Shown: one piece after another, positions 8,680 through 17,309 of the stretch
How the letters are laid out: the number at the start of each line of letters is the position of its first letter
Numbering within the stretch: position 1 is the stretch's first letter
NCBI GenBank assembly: GCA_963789495.1
Contig: CAWBLP010000006.1
Coordinates: 1-64,000 of the forward strand
Reading direction: 5' to 3'
DNA length: 64,000 bases
Source: CAWBLP01 sp963789495
GTDB taxonomy: Bacteria > Pseudomonadota > Alphaproteobacteria > Acetobacterales > Acetobacteraceae
Translations under genes and position numbers: made by a program
Notes under the pieces: generated by a model
The model's input: only the letters and a program-made list of their open reading frames with translations
Told to the model about the DNA's origin: nothing
Database searches by the model: none

Positions 8680-8862
8680 TTAGCGGCGAATGAACGTCAG
8701 AATCATGTAGCCAGCCGCCCCGATTAGCAACCACAGACACAAGCCGATCAGTGACGCAGTCAGCAGGTCGGTGATCGGCAGGAACGCGCCTCGTCGACAC
8801 GATCGACCTCCTCTGCATCCGTGCCTTCTGCCTGCGTGGATGATAGCGAACGTTGATGGCAT
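8680..8862 (-). CDS. Possible small single-span membrane protein
   Basis: 60 residues from ATG 8862. The N-terminal half is rich in Arg and Cys, and the C-terminal half forms one convincing membrane helix (LLTASLIGLCLWLLIGAAGY) ending in MILTFIRR. The orientation would be positive-inside at both ends, so topology is unclear. No homologue is recognised and the start is uncertain. The stretch 8408-8679 upstream of the AAA+ gene has no other gene. It is AT-rich around 8480-8600 and may hold its promoter. Confidence 0.3.
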   Translation of the reverse strand: MPSTFAIIHAGRRHGCRGGRSCRRGAFLPITDLLTASLIGLCLWLLIGAAGYMILTFIRR

Positions 8863-9140
8863 CGCTCTCGGGTCCCGCAATCGCTCTGGTCTCGGTCTGA
8901 TCCCTCCGAGCTCGCCATTACATCAACGTCCTGATACATTCACTCTTTGTTGGCGATCTGGGGCTGCGTCTTCGATAGCCGCTACTGGCAGGAGTAGCAG
9001 AGGTATCGCGAGGGCACCCACGCCGCTCATTAAGGTGGTTCGGTTCGGGCCACCCGGATTACGGCTGTCTCGCCACCCCAAGTGACCGCGATCGCTACGG
9101 GTCGCGCGTTTGCCGGGTGCGACAGGTCCGGCAATTCCGG

Positions 9141-9956
9141 TCAGGGGGGAGTTTTCGATTTGGGCGGCGCTGTCTGTGGGCGATTTGTCGCCGAACGCGG
9201 AGTCGGGTCCGCCGGAAAGTACATGACAAACATGGACCCTGCTCCCTCGGCGGTATCGACCGTGACGCTGCCACCGACTCCGGCAACGAACTCGGAGAGC
9301 AGGCTGAGTCCGATTCCTTTTCCCATGCCGCCCTGGCGCGTCGTGAAAAAGGGTTCGAACAGACGCGCACGCGCCTCGGGAGCGATACCGACTCCCGTGT
9401 CAGCGACCGCCAAGGCAACGTAGTGTCCTGCCGATTTTAGTCCGGCTGCCAGGGCAGCCTGCCCGTCCAGCAGTATGTTTCCGCTTTGAATGCGGATCTC
9501 GCCATCGCCCTGTATGGCATCCCGCGCATTACTGATGAGGTTGAGCAGCGCTGATTTCAGCCGAGCGGGATCCAGCTGGCAGCTCCACAGCCCCTCATCG
9601 AGCTGCACCGTGACCGTCACCCCATCGCCCGCCAGCTGGCGCAGCAATTCTGCGGCTTCGCGCAGTACCTCGTTCACGTTGACTTGCTGCACCTCGCGCG
9701 GCCCATGACGCAGCCTCTGCGTCAAACTGACGATGAGCTGGGTTGCTTCGTTTGCCAGCAGCAGGCTGGGATCGACGAACTGCCGGATCCCCGCAGGCGT
9801 GTCCGGTGCGCGGCTGATCATTTCTAGATTGCCCCGGATGGTGAACACCAGATTGCCAACATCGTGGGCGATGCGTCGGGCAAGTGACTCCAAACTCTCG
9901 ACGTGCTGTGCGTCGTCAGACGGTTGCTCCGTCCGCTGCGTAGGCGCCTGTGTCAT
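9141..9956 (-). CDS. Soluble histidine kinase without its own sensor domain
   Basis: 271 residues from ATG 9956, chosen because it starts just after the stop of the upstream membrane-protein gene and removes an Arg-rich N-terminus. The phospho-acceptor box is RRIAHDVGNLVFTIRGN. The ATPase boxes follow in order: N box NLISNARDAIQGDG, G1 box ADTGVGIAPEA, F box LFEPFFTTRQGGMGKG and G2 IGLSLL. There is no PAS, GAF or membrane segment before the H box, only about 20 residues. The C-terminal tail is Pro- and Thr-rich. The small two-span protein directly upstream could supply membrane tethering or sensing (inference). Its likely partners are the NarL-type regulators of this cluster. It is a paralogue of the frameshifted kinase at 4016-5243. 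Confidence 0.85.
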   Translation of the reverse strand: MTQAPTQRTEQPSDDAQHVESLESLARRIAHDVGNLVFTIRGNLEMISRAPDTPAGIRQFVDPSLLLANEATQLIVSLTQRLRHGPREVQQVNVNEVLREAAELLRQLAGDGVTVTVQLDEGLWSCQLDPARLKSALLNLISNARDAIQGDGEIRIQSGNILLDGQAALAAGLKSAGHYVALAVADTGVGIAPEARARLFEPFFTTRQGGMGKGIGLSLLSEFVAGVGGSVTVDTAEGAGSMFVMYFPADPTPRSATNRPQTAPPKSKTPP

Positions 9957-9966
9957 GGTGCACTGT

Positions 9967-10332
9967 CTACGGCCACGCTGTCGCGCTGCAGGCCTGCTTC
10001 GCTGCATCAGTCTGCGCCAGGCCCGACGGGGCTTCCGGCGGAGTCGGTGCAAGCCGGATCAGGGTGTGACCTCCTTGCGTGGCTGTGCCGGCACCCCCTT
10101 GAACGCGGCAATTCAGCAGCCGCGCCATCAGCAAACTTCCCGTGATCGGCAGCATCATCAGTCCGGCAACTCCAGCGCGGGCCAGCTGCGAACCTGTGCT
10201 TCCGGGGTTTTCCGGAGCCAGAAAGACGGTAGTGCCCAGCCCAATTCCAGCAAGCAATGATAGAATCACTACAGGACAATCAACTAATGCTAGAAGCGGC
10301 CGCCGCGCGACGAGGGAATGGATCCAATCCAC
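9967..10332 (-). CDS. Small two-span membrane protein upstream of a histidine kinase
   Basis: 121 residues from GTG 10332 (AGGTG a few bases upstream). Two hydrophobic segments are visible: ALVDCPVVILSLLAGIGLGT at residues about 15-34, and ARAGVAGLMMLPITGSLLMA about 52-71. A soluble, Pro/Thr-rich tail of about 45 residues follows. It ends 10 bases before the kinase start, so the two are surely co-transcribed. It has no recognisable domain. A sensor or membrane anchor for the sensor-less kinase is a plausible job but only inferred from context. Confidence 0.6.
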   Translation of the reverse strand: MDWIHSLVARRPLLALVDCPVVILSLLAGIGLGTTVFLAPENPGSTGSQLARAGVAGLMMLPITGSLLMARLLNCRVQGGAGTATQGGHTLIRLAPTPPEAPSGLAQTDAAKQACSATAWP

Positions 10333-10546
10333 ATTGACACCTATGGTTGTCGGTACGGAACTAACGCAACCTATACTAGTAATTCATCGGTTCGGTTCTG
10401 TGACTCCTTCGTCAACGTAGCATAAGCTTAAAGTGCGATGGGGCACAAAAAGCACGTTATATACGATTGCATTGAAGGCGCGCCTAGCGATACAAAACGT
10501 GAGATTGGTCCTGCGATTGATCGGCTTCGTCAGGAGGGGCGTGCGC

Positions 10547-11312
10547 ATGTTGGAGCTATTGGCCGATGGTAGTCCCGCCATGCTCCAGCCTGATGGCGCG
10601 GCGTCCAGCCGAGAACGCTGGCGCATAATGCTGGTGGATGATCACGAGATGCTGCTGGACATGTTGTCCCGGCTGCTCGAGCCCGAATTCGAGGTGGTCG
10701 GATCCGTGGTCGACAGTACCGACCCTTGTGGACGCCGCCCAGCGACTGCGTCCGGACGCCGTCGTAATCGATGTCATCATGCCAGGGTTAAGCGGCTTGG
10801 AAGTCGGTCGGCTGTTACAGGCCTGCGCTCCCGACATCAGGCTCATCTATCTTACCATGGAAGCCAGCGAGAGCGTTGCGGCTGAGGCATTCGCTGTTGG
10901 CGCGTCCGCCTTCTTGTCGAAGGCAGGGCCGGCGTCTGAATTGCAGCATGCAATCCGCGTCGTCAGGAATGGTGGACGTTATCTGGTCCCGACTATCGCC
11001 GATGGCGATGTCGAGGCGCTGGGCCGAGATGACCGAGGAACTCCTGCCCCCAGGCTGTCGCCACGCGAGCTAGAGGTCGTAAAGCTCCTGCTCGGGGGAT
11101 TAACGATGAAGTCAGTCGGACGTCAACTTGGCATCGCGCCCCGCACGGTTGCATTTCACAAATATCGTGCGATGGATATCCTGGGCCTCCGGAGCAACGC
11201 TGAGCTTATCGACTATGCCATTCGCCACGGCTTGCTCGGTCACCACCGCACGGTCACAACCTACCGCCGAGATCGAAACGTCTGCGGCATCCCAGTGTCA
11301 GAAGAATACTAG
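10547..11312 (+). pseudogene. NarL/FixJ-type response regulator, frameshifted in the receiver
   Basis: Starts at ATG 10547 with a strong AGGAGG site 10 bases upstream (10532-10537). The first frame gives a canonical receiver start (RIMLVDDHEMLLDMLSRL with both acidic residues) up to VVGSVVDS near 10717. After a one-base shift near 10720-10730 the second frame continues LVDAAQRLRPDAVVIDVIMP with the phospho-acceptor Asp, LIYLTMEAS, and ASAFLSKAG with the conserved Lys. It ends in a complete LuxR helix-turn-helix (LSPRELEVVKLLLGGLTMKS, GIAPRTVAFHKYRAMD). All catalytic residues are present, so the only lesion is the frameshift. It is divergent from the kinase operon at 9141-10332 and a likely cognate regulator. 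An assembly error cannot be excluded. Confidence 0.82.
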
Positions 11313-11347
11313 GCGGCCGGCCACGCCATCCGCCTTGTATTCGAACC

Positions 11348-11674
11348 TCAGTTCCAGCGATGTGATGCTGGGATCGCATCAGTGGGCTGCTTCAGGATTT
11401 CACCGAGACTCTGGTGGAACCTGACTGCAACCGCAGTCTCAAGGCGAACGGTCAGAATCTGCCCGGCGTTCATGACAAAATTAAAGGACACGTGCTTTCG
11501 ATCGGCGCTGAGGTTTGTGTTGATCATTTTCAATCCAGTCGGGCCCTCGGGCAGCACAAGGGGCGTAGTCTGTTTGGTGTCTTCACGCAAAATGTTGTCG
11601 TCGCCGATCGGCCCGACTGCCATGGTTTCCTCCAAATCCAGAATGCCCGAAGGACGCGCGCGTGATTGCAGCAT
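11348..11674 (-). CDS. Conserved-looking hypothetical protein
   Basis: 108 residues from ATG 11674, preceded by GGAAGGAA at a good distance. The sequence is soluble and mixed alpha/beta. A start region (GILDLEETMAVGPIGDDNIL) is followed by a Pro-rich turn and a strand-rich C-terminal half (NTNLSADRKHVSFNFVMNAG, then ILTVRLETAVAVRF). It has no signal peptide, membrane segment or Cys. I do not recognise the family. It converges with the regulator gene at 10547-11312, their ends 35 bases apart. Confidence 0.6.
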   Translation of the reverse strand: MLQSRARPSGILDLEETMAVGPIGDDNILREDTKQTTPLVLPEGPTGLKMINTNLSADRKHVSFNFVMNAGQILTVRLETAVAVRFHQSLGEILKQPTDAIPASHRWN

Positions 11675-11932
11675 AGGCGTTCCTTCCAAACGCTATCGCA
11701 AGGCGAAAGGTAATGTCACTGACAATAGTTACAGCCTGAGCGCTATTTCTATTACGACCCAATGCGCGGGCCTGCTGTCCGATGGCACGAGGACGGTCTG
11801 GCGCAGAACGCCACTAACCGAAGAGGTCGGGATGGCTATCGTAGAACGCAGCAACATCGGGCTGTCAATTCGGACAGGTGATTGCCGCTCAGTCAGGACC
11901 AGATAGAACTCGCAATTGTGTGAGCAGAAGTG

Positions 11933-12190
11933 ATGCCAAACTACCGTTGCTTCTGCTTGACCGCAGACCACCGGATCATCACCGGCGTGAACGTCAGCGC
12001 GGAAAGCCTGGCGTCGGCCGTCAATCAAGCCACCAAGCGCTGGTTCAGCGTGCCTGGTTTTCATTCCGTAGAGGTATGGGTCGGCAGCATCCGACTTTAC
12101 CCCTCATCCGAACAGCACGATGTCGGAAGAACAGCGGCGGCGCATGCCATATCCTCTCGCGCCGAGCATGGGAAGGAGCCTTGGGCCTGA
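11933..12190 (+). CDS. Small hypothetical protein
   Basis: 85 residues from ATG 11933 (the ATG at 11930 is equally possible; AGAAG lies upstream). It reads as a compact alpha/beta protein: a strand YRCFCLTADHRIITGVNV, a helix with ESLASAVNQATKRWF, and a strand SVEVWVGSIRLYP, followed by a polar tail. The arrangement resembles small single-domain proteins often found as hypotheticals in Acetobacteraceae, but no function is known to me. It is divergent from the gene at 11348-11674, and the two may share a promoter region at 11675-11930. Confidence 0.55.
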   Translation: MPNYRCFCLTADHRIITGVNVSAESLASAVNQATKRWFSVPGFHSVEVWVGSIRLYPSSEQHDVGRTAAAHAISSRAEHGKEPWA

Positions 12191-12447
12191 TGCTCAGAGG
12201 CGAGTGCCTTTGGTTACCATTATATTAACGTAACGACAGGTCTGGGCCGAGCGGTCGCAATGTGCCCCTGTTTCAGGACCGCTGCCGGGGGGAACTTTGT
12301 ACCGCGTAGAGGGGACGCCTTCACCCTCGTGTCACTAACCCTTTGGCTGCGACCCCAGCCGCCGGCTCGTGCGGCAACCCAAATCCTGGCGTCACTTGAA
12401 ACGACCAAGTCATCACGCGGCCATTACAGCCCGTCCTGAAGGCCAGT

Positions 12448-13278
12448 TCAGCGGTAGGCAACGATGCGTATGCCGAGCACAACCTGCAACAGTTTCGATC
12501 GTTTCCGCAGCTTCAAAGGGATGCTGCGCGCCCAGTGTTCGCACCAGATCATCAACCGGCCGGGTATGCGAATATATCTGCCCCTGGCACCCGCATAATA
12601 GCTGCAGTGGCGAAACCCAGCATCCCGGAACAGCCGGGACAGCTCCGCGTTAGTGTATTCCTTCAGGTGGAGGCCGTTCGCAACGTAGCTTCCGTCCACG
12701 ATCGGGCACGCCAAATCATCGAAGCGCGCGGAACTATCATGGGGGCCGTGCAGGCGGTTCGGCGTCATGCAGATATAGCATCCGCCAAACCGCAGGACCC
12801 GAATCACCTCTTTCAGCTGGCCGACCGCGTCGTCCGGATGCAAATGCTCCATCATCTGATTGCTGACGACGACATCGACGCTTTGATCATCGAGCGGAAT
12901 GTGGAGGCCGTCGGTCAGCAGATGCGTGAAGTTTGGTGGTGCTGCTCCTGCAGGAGACTGATCGACCACGTCGATGCCATACACGTGGCGGCAAACGCCC
13001 GCCAAGGCGATCGCGAACGCGCATCGTCCTGGACCAACCTCCGCAACGATGGATGTGGATGTCACGAATTTGCTAGCAAATGCGAGCTCAAATCCTGTGG
13101 TTGCGGCGGAGCCGGCTGCGGCGCCAGGCACCAACTCTGGAAACGCCTCAGCGTAGGCAGCGTAAACCTCGCCGTACAGCTGCATTCGCTCTGCACGATT
13201 GGCTTCCCGAAGTCGCGCAGCAATACGCGTCTCGAACACGCATTGCTGATACTCCCGGCTAGAGGTCTGATCGGACAT
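12448..13278 (-). CDS. Class I SAM-dependent methyltransferase
   Basis: 276 residues from ATG 13278, with GGAGG 6-10 bases upstream. The Methyltransf_11-type core begins with motif I VAEVGPGRCAFAIALAG (a variant of E/DxGxGxG) and motif II acidic end GIDVVDQ. Next come DGLHIPLDDQSVDVVVSNQM, typical of motif post-II, and LKEVIRVLRFGGCYICMTP, typical of motif III. A C-terminal extension contains FRDAGFRHCSYY and a basic tail with LRKRSKLLQVV. Small-molecule or glycan methylation is likely. The gene is 33 bases downstream of the PhyH dioxygenase and probably co-transcribed with it, which suggests tailoring of a secreted glycan or lipid (inference). Confidence 0.85.
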   Translation of the reverse strand: MSDQTSSREYQQCVFETRIAARLREANRAERMQLYGEVYAAYAEAFPELVPGAAAGSAATTGFELAFASKFVTSTSIVAEVGPGRCAFAIALAGVCRHVYGIDVVDQSPAGAAPPNFTHLLTDGLHIPLDDQSVDVVVSNQMMEHLHPDDAVGQLKEVIRVLRFGGCYICMTPNRLHGPHDSSARFDDLACPIVDGSYVANGLHLKEYTNAELSRLFRDAGFRHCSYYAGARGRYIRIPGRLMIWCEHWARSIPLKLRKRSKLLQVVLGIRIVAYR

Positions 13279-13311
13279 TCCGTCCTCCAGCCAGGCTGGG
13301 TTAAGCCGCGA

Positions 13312-14298
13312 CTACCCAGGTGGATCGGCTTTGACCGAGGCCGGCTGCGGTGAAGCGCCACCTGAGGCAATCGGCGAAGGATTCCGTCCGTGTCCGCCGC
13401 TACCAAGCATGAACCTACTGATATACGGTCTCGCGAGTTGCTTGATCCATTCTATCGGCCCAGTTGGATTGCTATGATGAAGTTCGTAATGGTCTTTCGT
13501 AGTTAGCCAGTCGAATGGGCCCATAACGGTTGGTTGGCTGCGGCGGATACCGAAACCGAAGGTCAGCGCGTGCCGGAACTCCGCGGTTTTGTTTCCGCCC
13601 GTGCCGTGCAGGGTGCGGAAATGGTGGATGGTGGCGCCGCCGGCCTCGAGAGGGCAGGCGACTGCCGTTGAGCGGTCGATTTCCATTGCCTCCAGCCCGT
13701 TGACCCGCGTGTCTCCGCCCGGGCTGCGGTGGGTCACGATCGGACCGAGGTGGCTCCCCGGGATGAAGTTCATACAGCCATTCGACTGATCGACGGGCTG
13801 CAGGGGCACCCAGAACACCAGCGTTTCGAAATAGCTGGTATCGGCGAGAAAGGCGGCATCTTGATGCCATGGTGTCTCGGCGTCGCTGAATGGAGGTTTG
13901 GAGATGGCAATGTCGTACAAATGCTTCTCCGGCCCACCCAGCAGCTGCCTGGCGATCGACGAGGCATTGCGAAAATACTGAGTATTGAGGAGCTGTGGGC
14001 AATAGTCCGTAATGCGCTGCAGGTGCTGGATCTTGAATTTATCCGGATCGCTCTCCAGGCCTACCAGGTCGAAATAATTACCATCGCTCCAGCCCGCTCT
14101 TTCCGCGAACATCCGATCGTACAGAATACGAATTCGCGCAAGATCGTCAGGCGTTGTTATCTGCGGCAGGGACAGGAAGCCGTCCCGCCAAAAGCCCTGA
14201 CATTGTTCATCGCTTAGCCGTATCGGACTTCCGGCCGCCGGCTCATGCGGGCCGGTCTGATTATGCCGGTCTTTGACCGATGTGGTTGCAAGCGCCAT
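13312..14298 (-). CDS. Phytanoyl-CoA dioxygenase (PhyH) family Fe(II)/2-oxoglutarate oxygenase
   Basis: 328 residues from ATG 14298 (GGGGGAA upstream; an upstream start at 14349 adds an Arg/Trp-rich stretch and is less likely). The iron-binding facial triad is visible: HxD in ETPWHQDAAF and the distal His in GGATIHHFRTLHGTGGN, with an Arg in AEFRHALTFGF that would bind 2-oxoglutarate. The surrounding strands FETLVFWVPLQPVDQSNGCM and NFIPGSH are the classic PhyH core. Such enzymes hydroxylate lipids, amino acids or secondary metabolites. Between a methyltransferase and a secreted glycosidase, a tailoring role is plausible but the substrate is unknown. Confidence 0.88.
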   Translation of the reverse strand: MALATTSVKDRHNQTGPHEPAAGSPIRLSDEQCQGFWRDGFLSLPQITTPDDLARIRILYDRMFAERAGWSDGNYFDLVGLESDPDKFKIQHLQRITDYCPQLLNTQYFRNASSIARQLLGGPEKHLYDIAISKPPFSDAETPWHQDAAFLADTSYFETLVFWVPLQPVDQSNGCMNFIPGSHLGPIVTHRSPGGDTRVNGLEAMEIDRSTAVACPLEAGGATIHHFRTLHGTGGNKTAEFRHALTFGFGIRRSQPTVMGPFDWLTTKDHYELHHSNPTGPIEWIKQLARPYISRFMLGSGGHGRNPSPIASGGASPQPASVKADPPG

Positions 14299-14487
14299 TC
14301 GAAGTTCCCCCGGCGGCCGCCATGCCTGGCGCAGGACCTGCTGTCTCACCCCGAAACATCCGAGCGCGTCAGCAGATGGTCACATGATTACCATGCCGCC
14401 ACCCGTTCAACACTCGGCATTTTTAACAGGTGGCCAACATGTCTCAGGAGAACGGTGCAGATTCGGCTGAAGCTTTGCGCGGCAGCT

Positions 14488-15729
14488 CTACCGCGTCGGC
14501 GAGCGAACCGGACTCTGCCGCCATTGCGAAAACACCGCTGCCTGCTCCGGTTTGATACTCTGCCAGTCAGATTGCAGAACGCCGTCGGGATTATCGTAGG
14601 GCTCGTGACCCCACATCATCCAGCATGTTCCGACGCCCTGGCCGCCGGCTGCGATCGTCAGACCCCCAGGTGCTTTGCCGTTCAGGTACGGGCCGATCGT
14701 GGCCGCCCAGGCCTTCTCGCCGCTGAGGTCCTTGCTCCAGCGGTCCAACGATGCACCGCCTTCGCCCATCCAGACCGGTGCGATATCCTCGGTGATGAGG
14801 TGGCCCCACGCGGCGTTCATCTGCTTTATGTACGCGGGACCCGAGTCAACCGGAATTGCGGAGACAATCTTTGGATATTCGTGTACGATATAAAACAGCT
14901 TGTTGGGAATCGTCAGTATCACCGGTCTGGTTCGGACGGCGGTGCAGTCGCCTTCCGGCGCGATGCCGGTTCCGGCGAACGAACCCTGGTAATTACTCGG
15001 GCAGGGGCAACCGATCAGCACGTCTGGATTGACCGCATGGATCGCGTTTCCGATATTCGTGCACATCGCATGTATATCTGTTGGGCCGCCCTCACCCCAG
15101 GTGATGCGTCCAGCCGATGTCGGTTCGTTGTGCAGATCCATCGCAACCACCGTGGGATTGCCGGCAGACATCCGCGCCAATGCAACCCAGTTGTTACGAA
15201 AATCCTCTGCCCCGACGGTACCGGGATCGTTGCAGCCATCCGTGCCATCGGTGCCAGGGCCCTTGTCGAACCACAGACCATTGACCTGTTGCGCCAGGCA
15301 CGCCCAACCAGTCGGATCCCGGGAAACGCCCTCATTGTTGAAGTGAGCAAGGATGACCCGAAGTCCGGCCGGCCCGGCGGCGGCAATGATCTGCCTGGCG
15401 GCATCCATACTCGAGCCCTTCAGGCCTGCATCGGTCCAGGCGATACGAATGCAGTTGAACCCCGCAGCCACCATGTTCGCCAGATGTCTCTTCAGGGACA
15501 CCTTTCCCCATCCCGCGGGAAGGCTGTCTCTCTCGTTCAGGCCATGCCACTGGACGCATGCCAGTCGCACGGCAGAACCCTGGTCATTGATGAACGCGCT
15601 GCCACGGGTGTGAAGGAAGCCCGCTGGCAGCAGTGTCGCCGGGCGGCTCCCGGGCTGTGAGGACGCGATCGGCGCAGCGGCCAGTGCGGCGAGCGCAGCA
15701 ACCGCACCTGCAACGGCAGTCCTTGTCAT
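14488..15729 (-). CDS. Secreted glycoside hydrolase family 5-like protein (endoglucanase-type)
   Basis: 413 residues from ATG 15729; ATG 15759 is an alternative, but 15729 gives a textbook signal peptide (MTRTAVAGAVAALAALAAAP). The mature protein is a GH5-type barrel. The strand with VRLACVQWHGLNERD and the segment GFNCIRIAWTDAG lie near the start. The acid/base Glu is in VVAMDLHNEPT and the nucleophile Glu in APVWMGEGGAS, followed by the conserved Trp in CWMMWGHEPYDN. Enzymes of this kind cut beta-glucans or the cell's own EPS in the periplasm or outside. Its placement just outside an EPS operon suggests trimming or release of the polymer (inference). It lies 190 bases upstream of the PhyH gene on the same strand. 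Confidence 0.88.
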   Translation of the reverse strand: MTRTAVAGAVAALAALAAAPIASSQPGSRPATLLPAGFLHTRGSAFINDQGSAVRLACVQWHGLNERDSLPAGWGKVSLKRHLANMVAAGFNCIRIAWTDAGLKGSSMDAARQIIAAAGPAGLRVILAHFNNEGVSRDPTGWACLAQQVNGLWFDKGPGTDGTDGCNDPGTVGAEDFRNNWVALARMSAGNPTVVAMDLHNEPTSAGRITWGEGGPTDIHAMCTNIGNAIHAVNPDVLIGCPCPSNYQGSFAGTGIAPEGDCTAVRTRPVILTIPNKLFYIVHEYPKIVSAIPVDSGPAYIKQMNAAWGHLITEDIAPVWMGEGGASLDRWSKDLSGEKAWAATIGPYLNGKAPGGLTIAAGGQGVGTCWMMWGHEPYDNPDGVLQSDWQSIKPEQAAVFSQWRQSPVRSPTR

Positions 15730-15873
15730 CCAACCTTGTGTCACTTCGATACCTGCCATCTGACTCGTTCGGAACCATGCATCTGTAGCGCCTCACAGAT
15801 CGCGCTGGTATCGAGGGGCAGCGATAACCTTGCGCCGCCACGCCGATTGCGCGCCCTCGAGAACTCGTCGTAA

Positions 15874-16179
15874 TCACTCGCAACATAGTGGGGGGAGCCC
15901 CAAAGGGACACAGGCTTTGAGGAATTTATCTACCGTCAAGAATGCCAGTAGCAGGGACGGCGCGAGATTGTAACCTTGCGGCGGCTCGCCTGCCTTTCTT
16001 GGAGCTGCCTGGTTGGCTGAGTCTTCCACCGACCGCGTAGGTCGCGCAGCGGCGTCGTCCGCGCGGTCTGCGCCTGAATTGTATTGCTCCGCCTCTACAG
16101 AAGGGGAGCCTTGTTGGATAACGGTTACCCACGTCCGCCAAAGATCTTCGGAGTCTTCGTGATGCTGAAAACCGGGCAT
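15874..16179 (-). CDS. Possible small protein in the spacer before the acyltransferase gene
   Basis: An open frame of 101 codons beginning ATG CCC. A polar, acidic N-terminal two thirds (EDLWRTWVTVIQQGSP) is followed by a hydrophobic tail with NLAPSLLLAFLTVDKFL and two C-terminal Cys. No family is recognised and there is no clear ribosome site. It overlaps the probable promoter of the plus-strand acyltransferase. The rest of 15730-16211 contains no other candidate. I consider it doubtful. Confidence 0.25.
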   Translation of the reverse strand: MPGFQHHEDSEDLWRTWVTVIQQGSPSVEAEQYNSGADRADDAAARPTRSVEDSANQAAPRKAGEPPQGYNLAPSLLLAFLTVDKFLKACVPLGLPPLCCE

Positions 16180-16211
16180 GCAGGCTTGGCAAGAACCGCG
16201 AGTTCTGCTGC

Positions 16212-17309
16212 GTGAATATCACCGTCCTGACCCGAAGTGACGAGATCAGACGGTTCATCGCGGAATGGAGCGATCTCTATTCCAGGTCCGGTAATAACCT
16301 GTTCCAAAATCCGACTTGGCATCGCATCTGGTGGGATACGATTGGTCCGCTCGCAGCATGGCGGCCGCATGTGGTGGCCGGTCACGTGGATGGCTCGCTG
16401 GTTGCAGTCGCGTCATTGGCCGTGCGTCGGTCTCGAGGACTGCGCACCCTTGAATGGGCCGGCGTTCAGGCATTCGACTATCCCGACATCCTGAGTGCGG
16501 TTGATGTCGACCTGACCCACTTTTGGAAGCTGATCCGCAGCACCGGGGGCTATGACGTCGCCCACATTCGGCATGTCAAGGGCGATGGCGGTAGTTGTCT
16601 GGCGCTGCGATCCCTGGCTCAAAAGCGCAGTTATTCAGACCCAGTCTACGACATTGATCTGTCGTATGCGTCTGGTGAGGCTTGGTTCGCCACGCTATCC
16701 AAACGTACGCGCAGCAATCACGTCGCGAACTTGCGGCAGATTGCCAAGCGAGGCCCGCTGCGGATGGAGATCATCAATGATCCGGCCGAGGTGCCCAGGC
16801 TGGTTGCTCTGCTGGTGGAGCTTAAGGAGAGATGGGCCACTTCGCGTGGGCTGCAAAGTGACCTCAGTCGGCCCGGCGCGCCGGAGTTCATGGAACAACT
16901 GGGAATGCAAGCGCTGCGCGAGGGCAACCTGCACCTCTCGGTGGTGACCTGCGGAGAGCGCATTATGTCCATCCATTTTGGCTTCATCAGCCAGGATGGG
17001 TTCTATTACTACCAGCCGAGCTATGACCCGGAATTTGCCAAGATGTCGCCCGGCCGCTTGCACCTGACCATGCTGGTCATGTGGGCGATCGACAACGGAT
17101 ATCATCGGTTCGATTTTCTACGCGGTGACGACACGTACAAGACTGCGATCGGCACGGCAGCCCGGGTGCTGAACACCTACACATTTGCGCGCGGTCCCGT
17201 CGGCCGCATGGCCATGCAGCTTCATGCGGTTCGTGGGCGGATCAGACAGCGGCAACAGACCCTGGCGACTGCGAATCAACAATATGGTGACGCCGATGTA
17301 CGATCGTAA
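16212..17309 (+). CDS. CelD-like GNAT-fold acyltransferase
   Basis: 365 residues from GTG 16212. The protein has the double-GNAT layout of the CelD/BioF2-like group. An N-terminal half contains NLFQNPTWHRIWWDTIG and AVASLAVRRSRGLRTLEWAG. A C-terminal Acetyltransf_6 domain contains WFATLSKRTRSNHVANLRQI, LVVELKERW-type helices, IMSIHFGFISQDGFYYYQPS and the end motif HRFDFLRGDDTYK. CelD-like proteins occur in EPS and cellulose loci and are thought to acylate the polymer or its lipid-linked precursor. A paralogue with the same FLRGDEAFK motif lies in the EPS operon at 19508-20665. The 3' end overlaps the following methyltransferase by 26 bases, so the two are coupled. Confidence 0.85.
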   Translation: MNITVLTRSDEIRRFIAEWSDLYSRSGNNLFQNPTWHRIWWDTIGPLAAWRPHVVAGHVDGSLVAVASLAVRRSRGLRTLEWAGVQAFDYPDILSAVDVDLTHFWKLIRSTGGYDVAHIRHVKGDGGSCLALRSLAQKRSYSDPVYDIDLSYASGEAWFATLSKRTRSNHVANLRQIAKRGPLRMEIINDPAEVPRLVALLVELKERWATSRGLQSDLSRPGAPEFMEQLGMQALREGNLHLSVVTCGERIMSIHFGFISQDGFYYYQPSYDPEFAKMSPGRLHLTMLVMWAIDNGYHRFDFLRGDDTYKTAIGTAARVLNTYTFARGPVGRMAMQLHAVRGRIRQRQQTLATANQQYGDADVRS

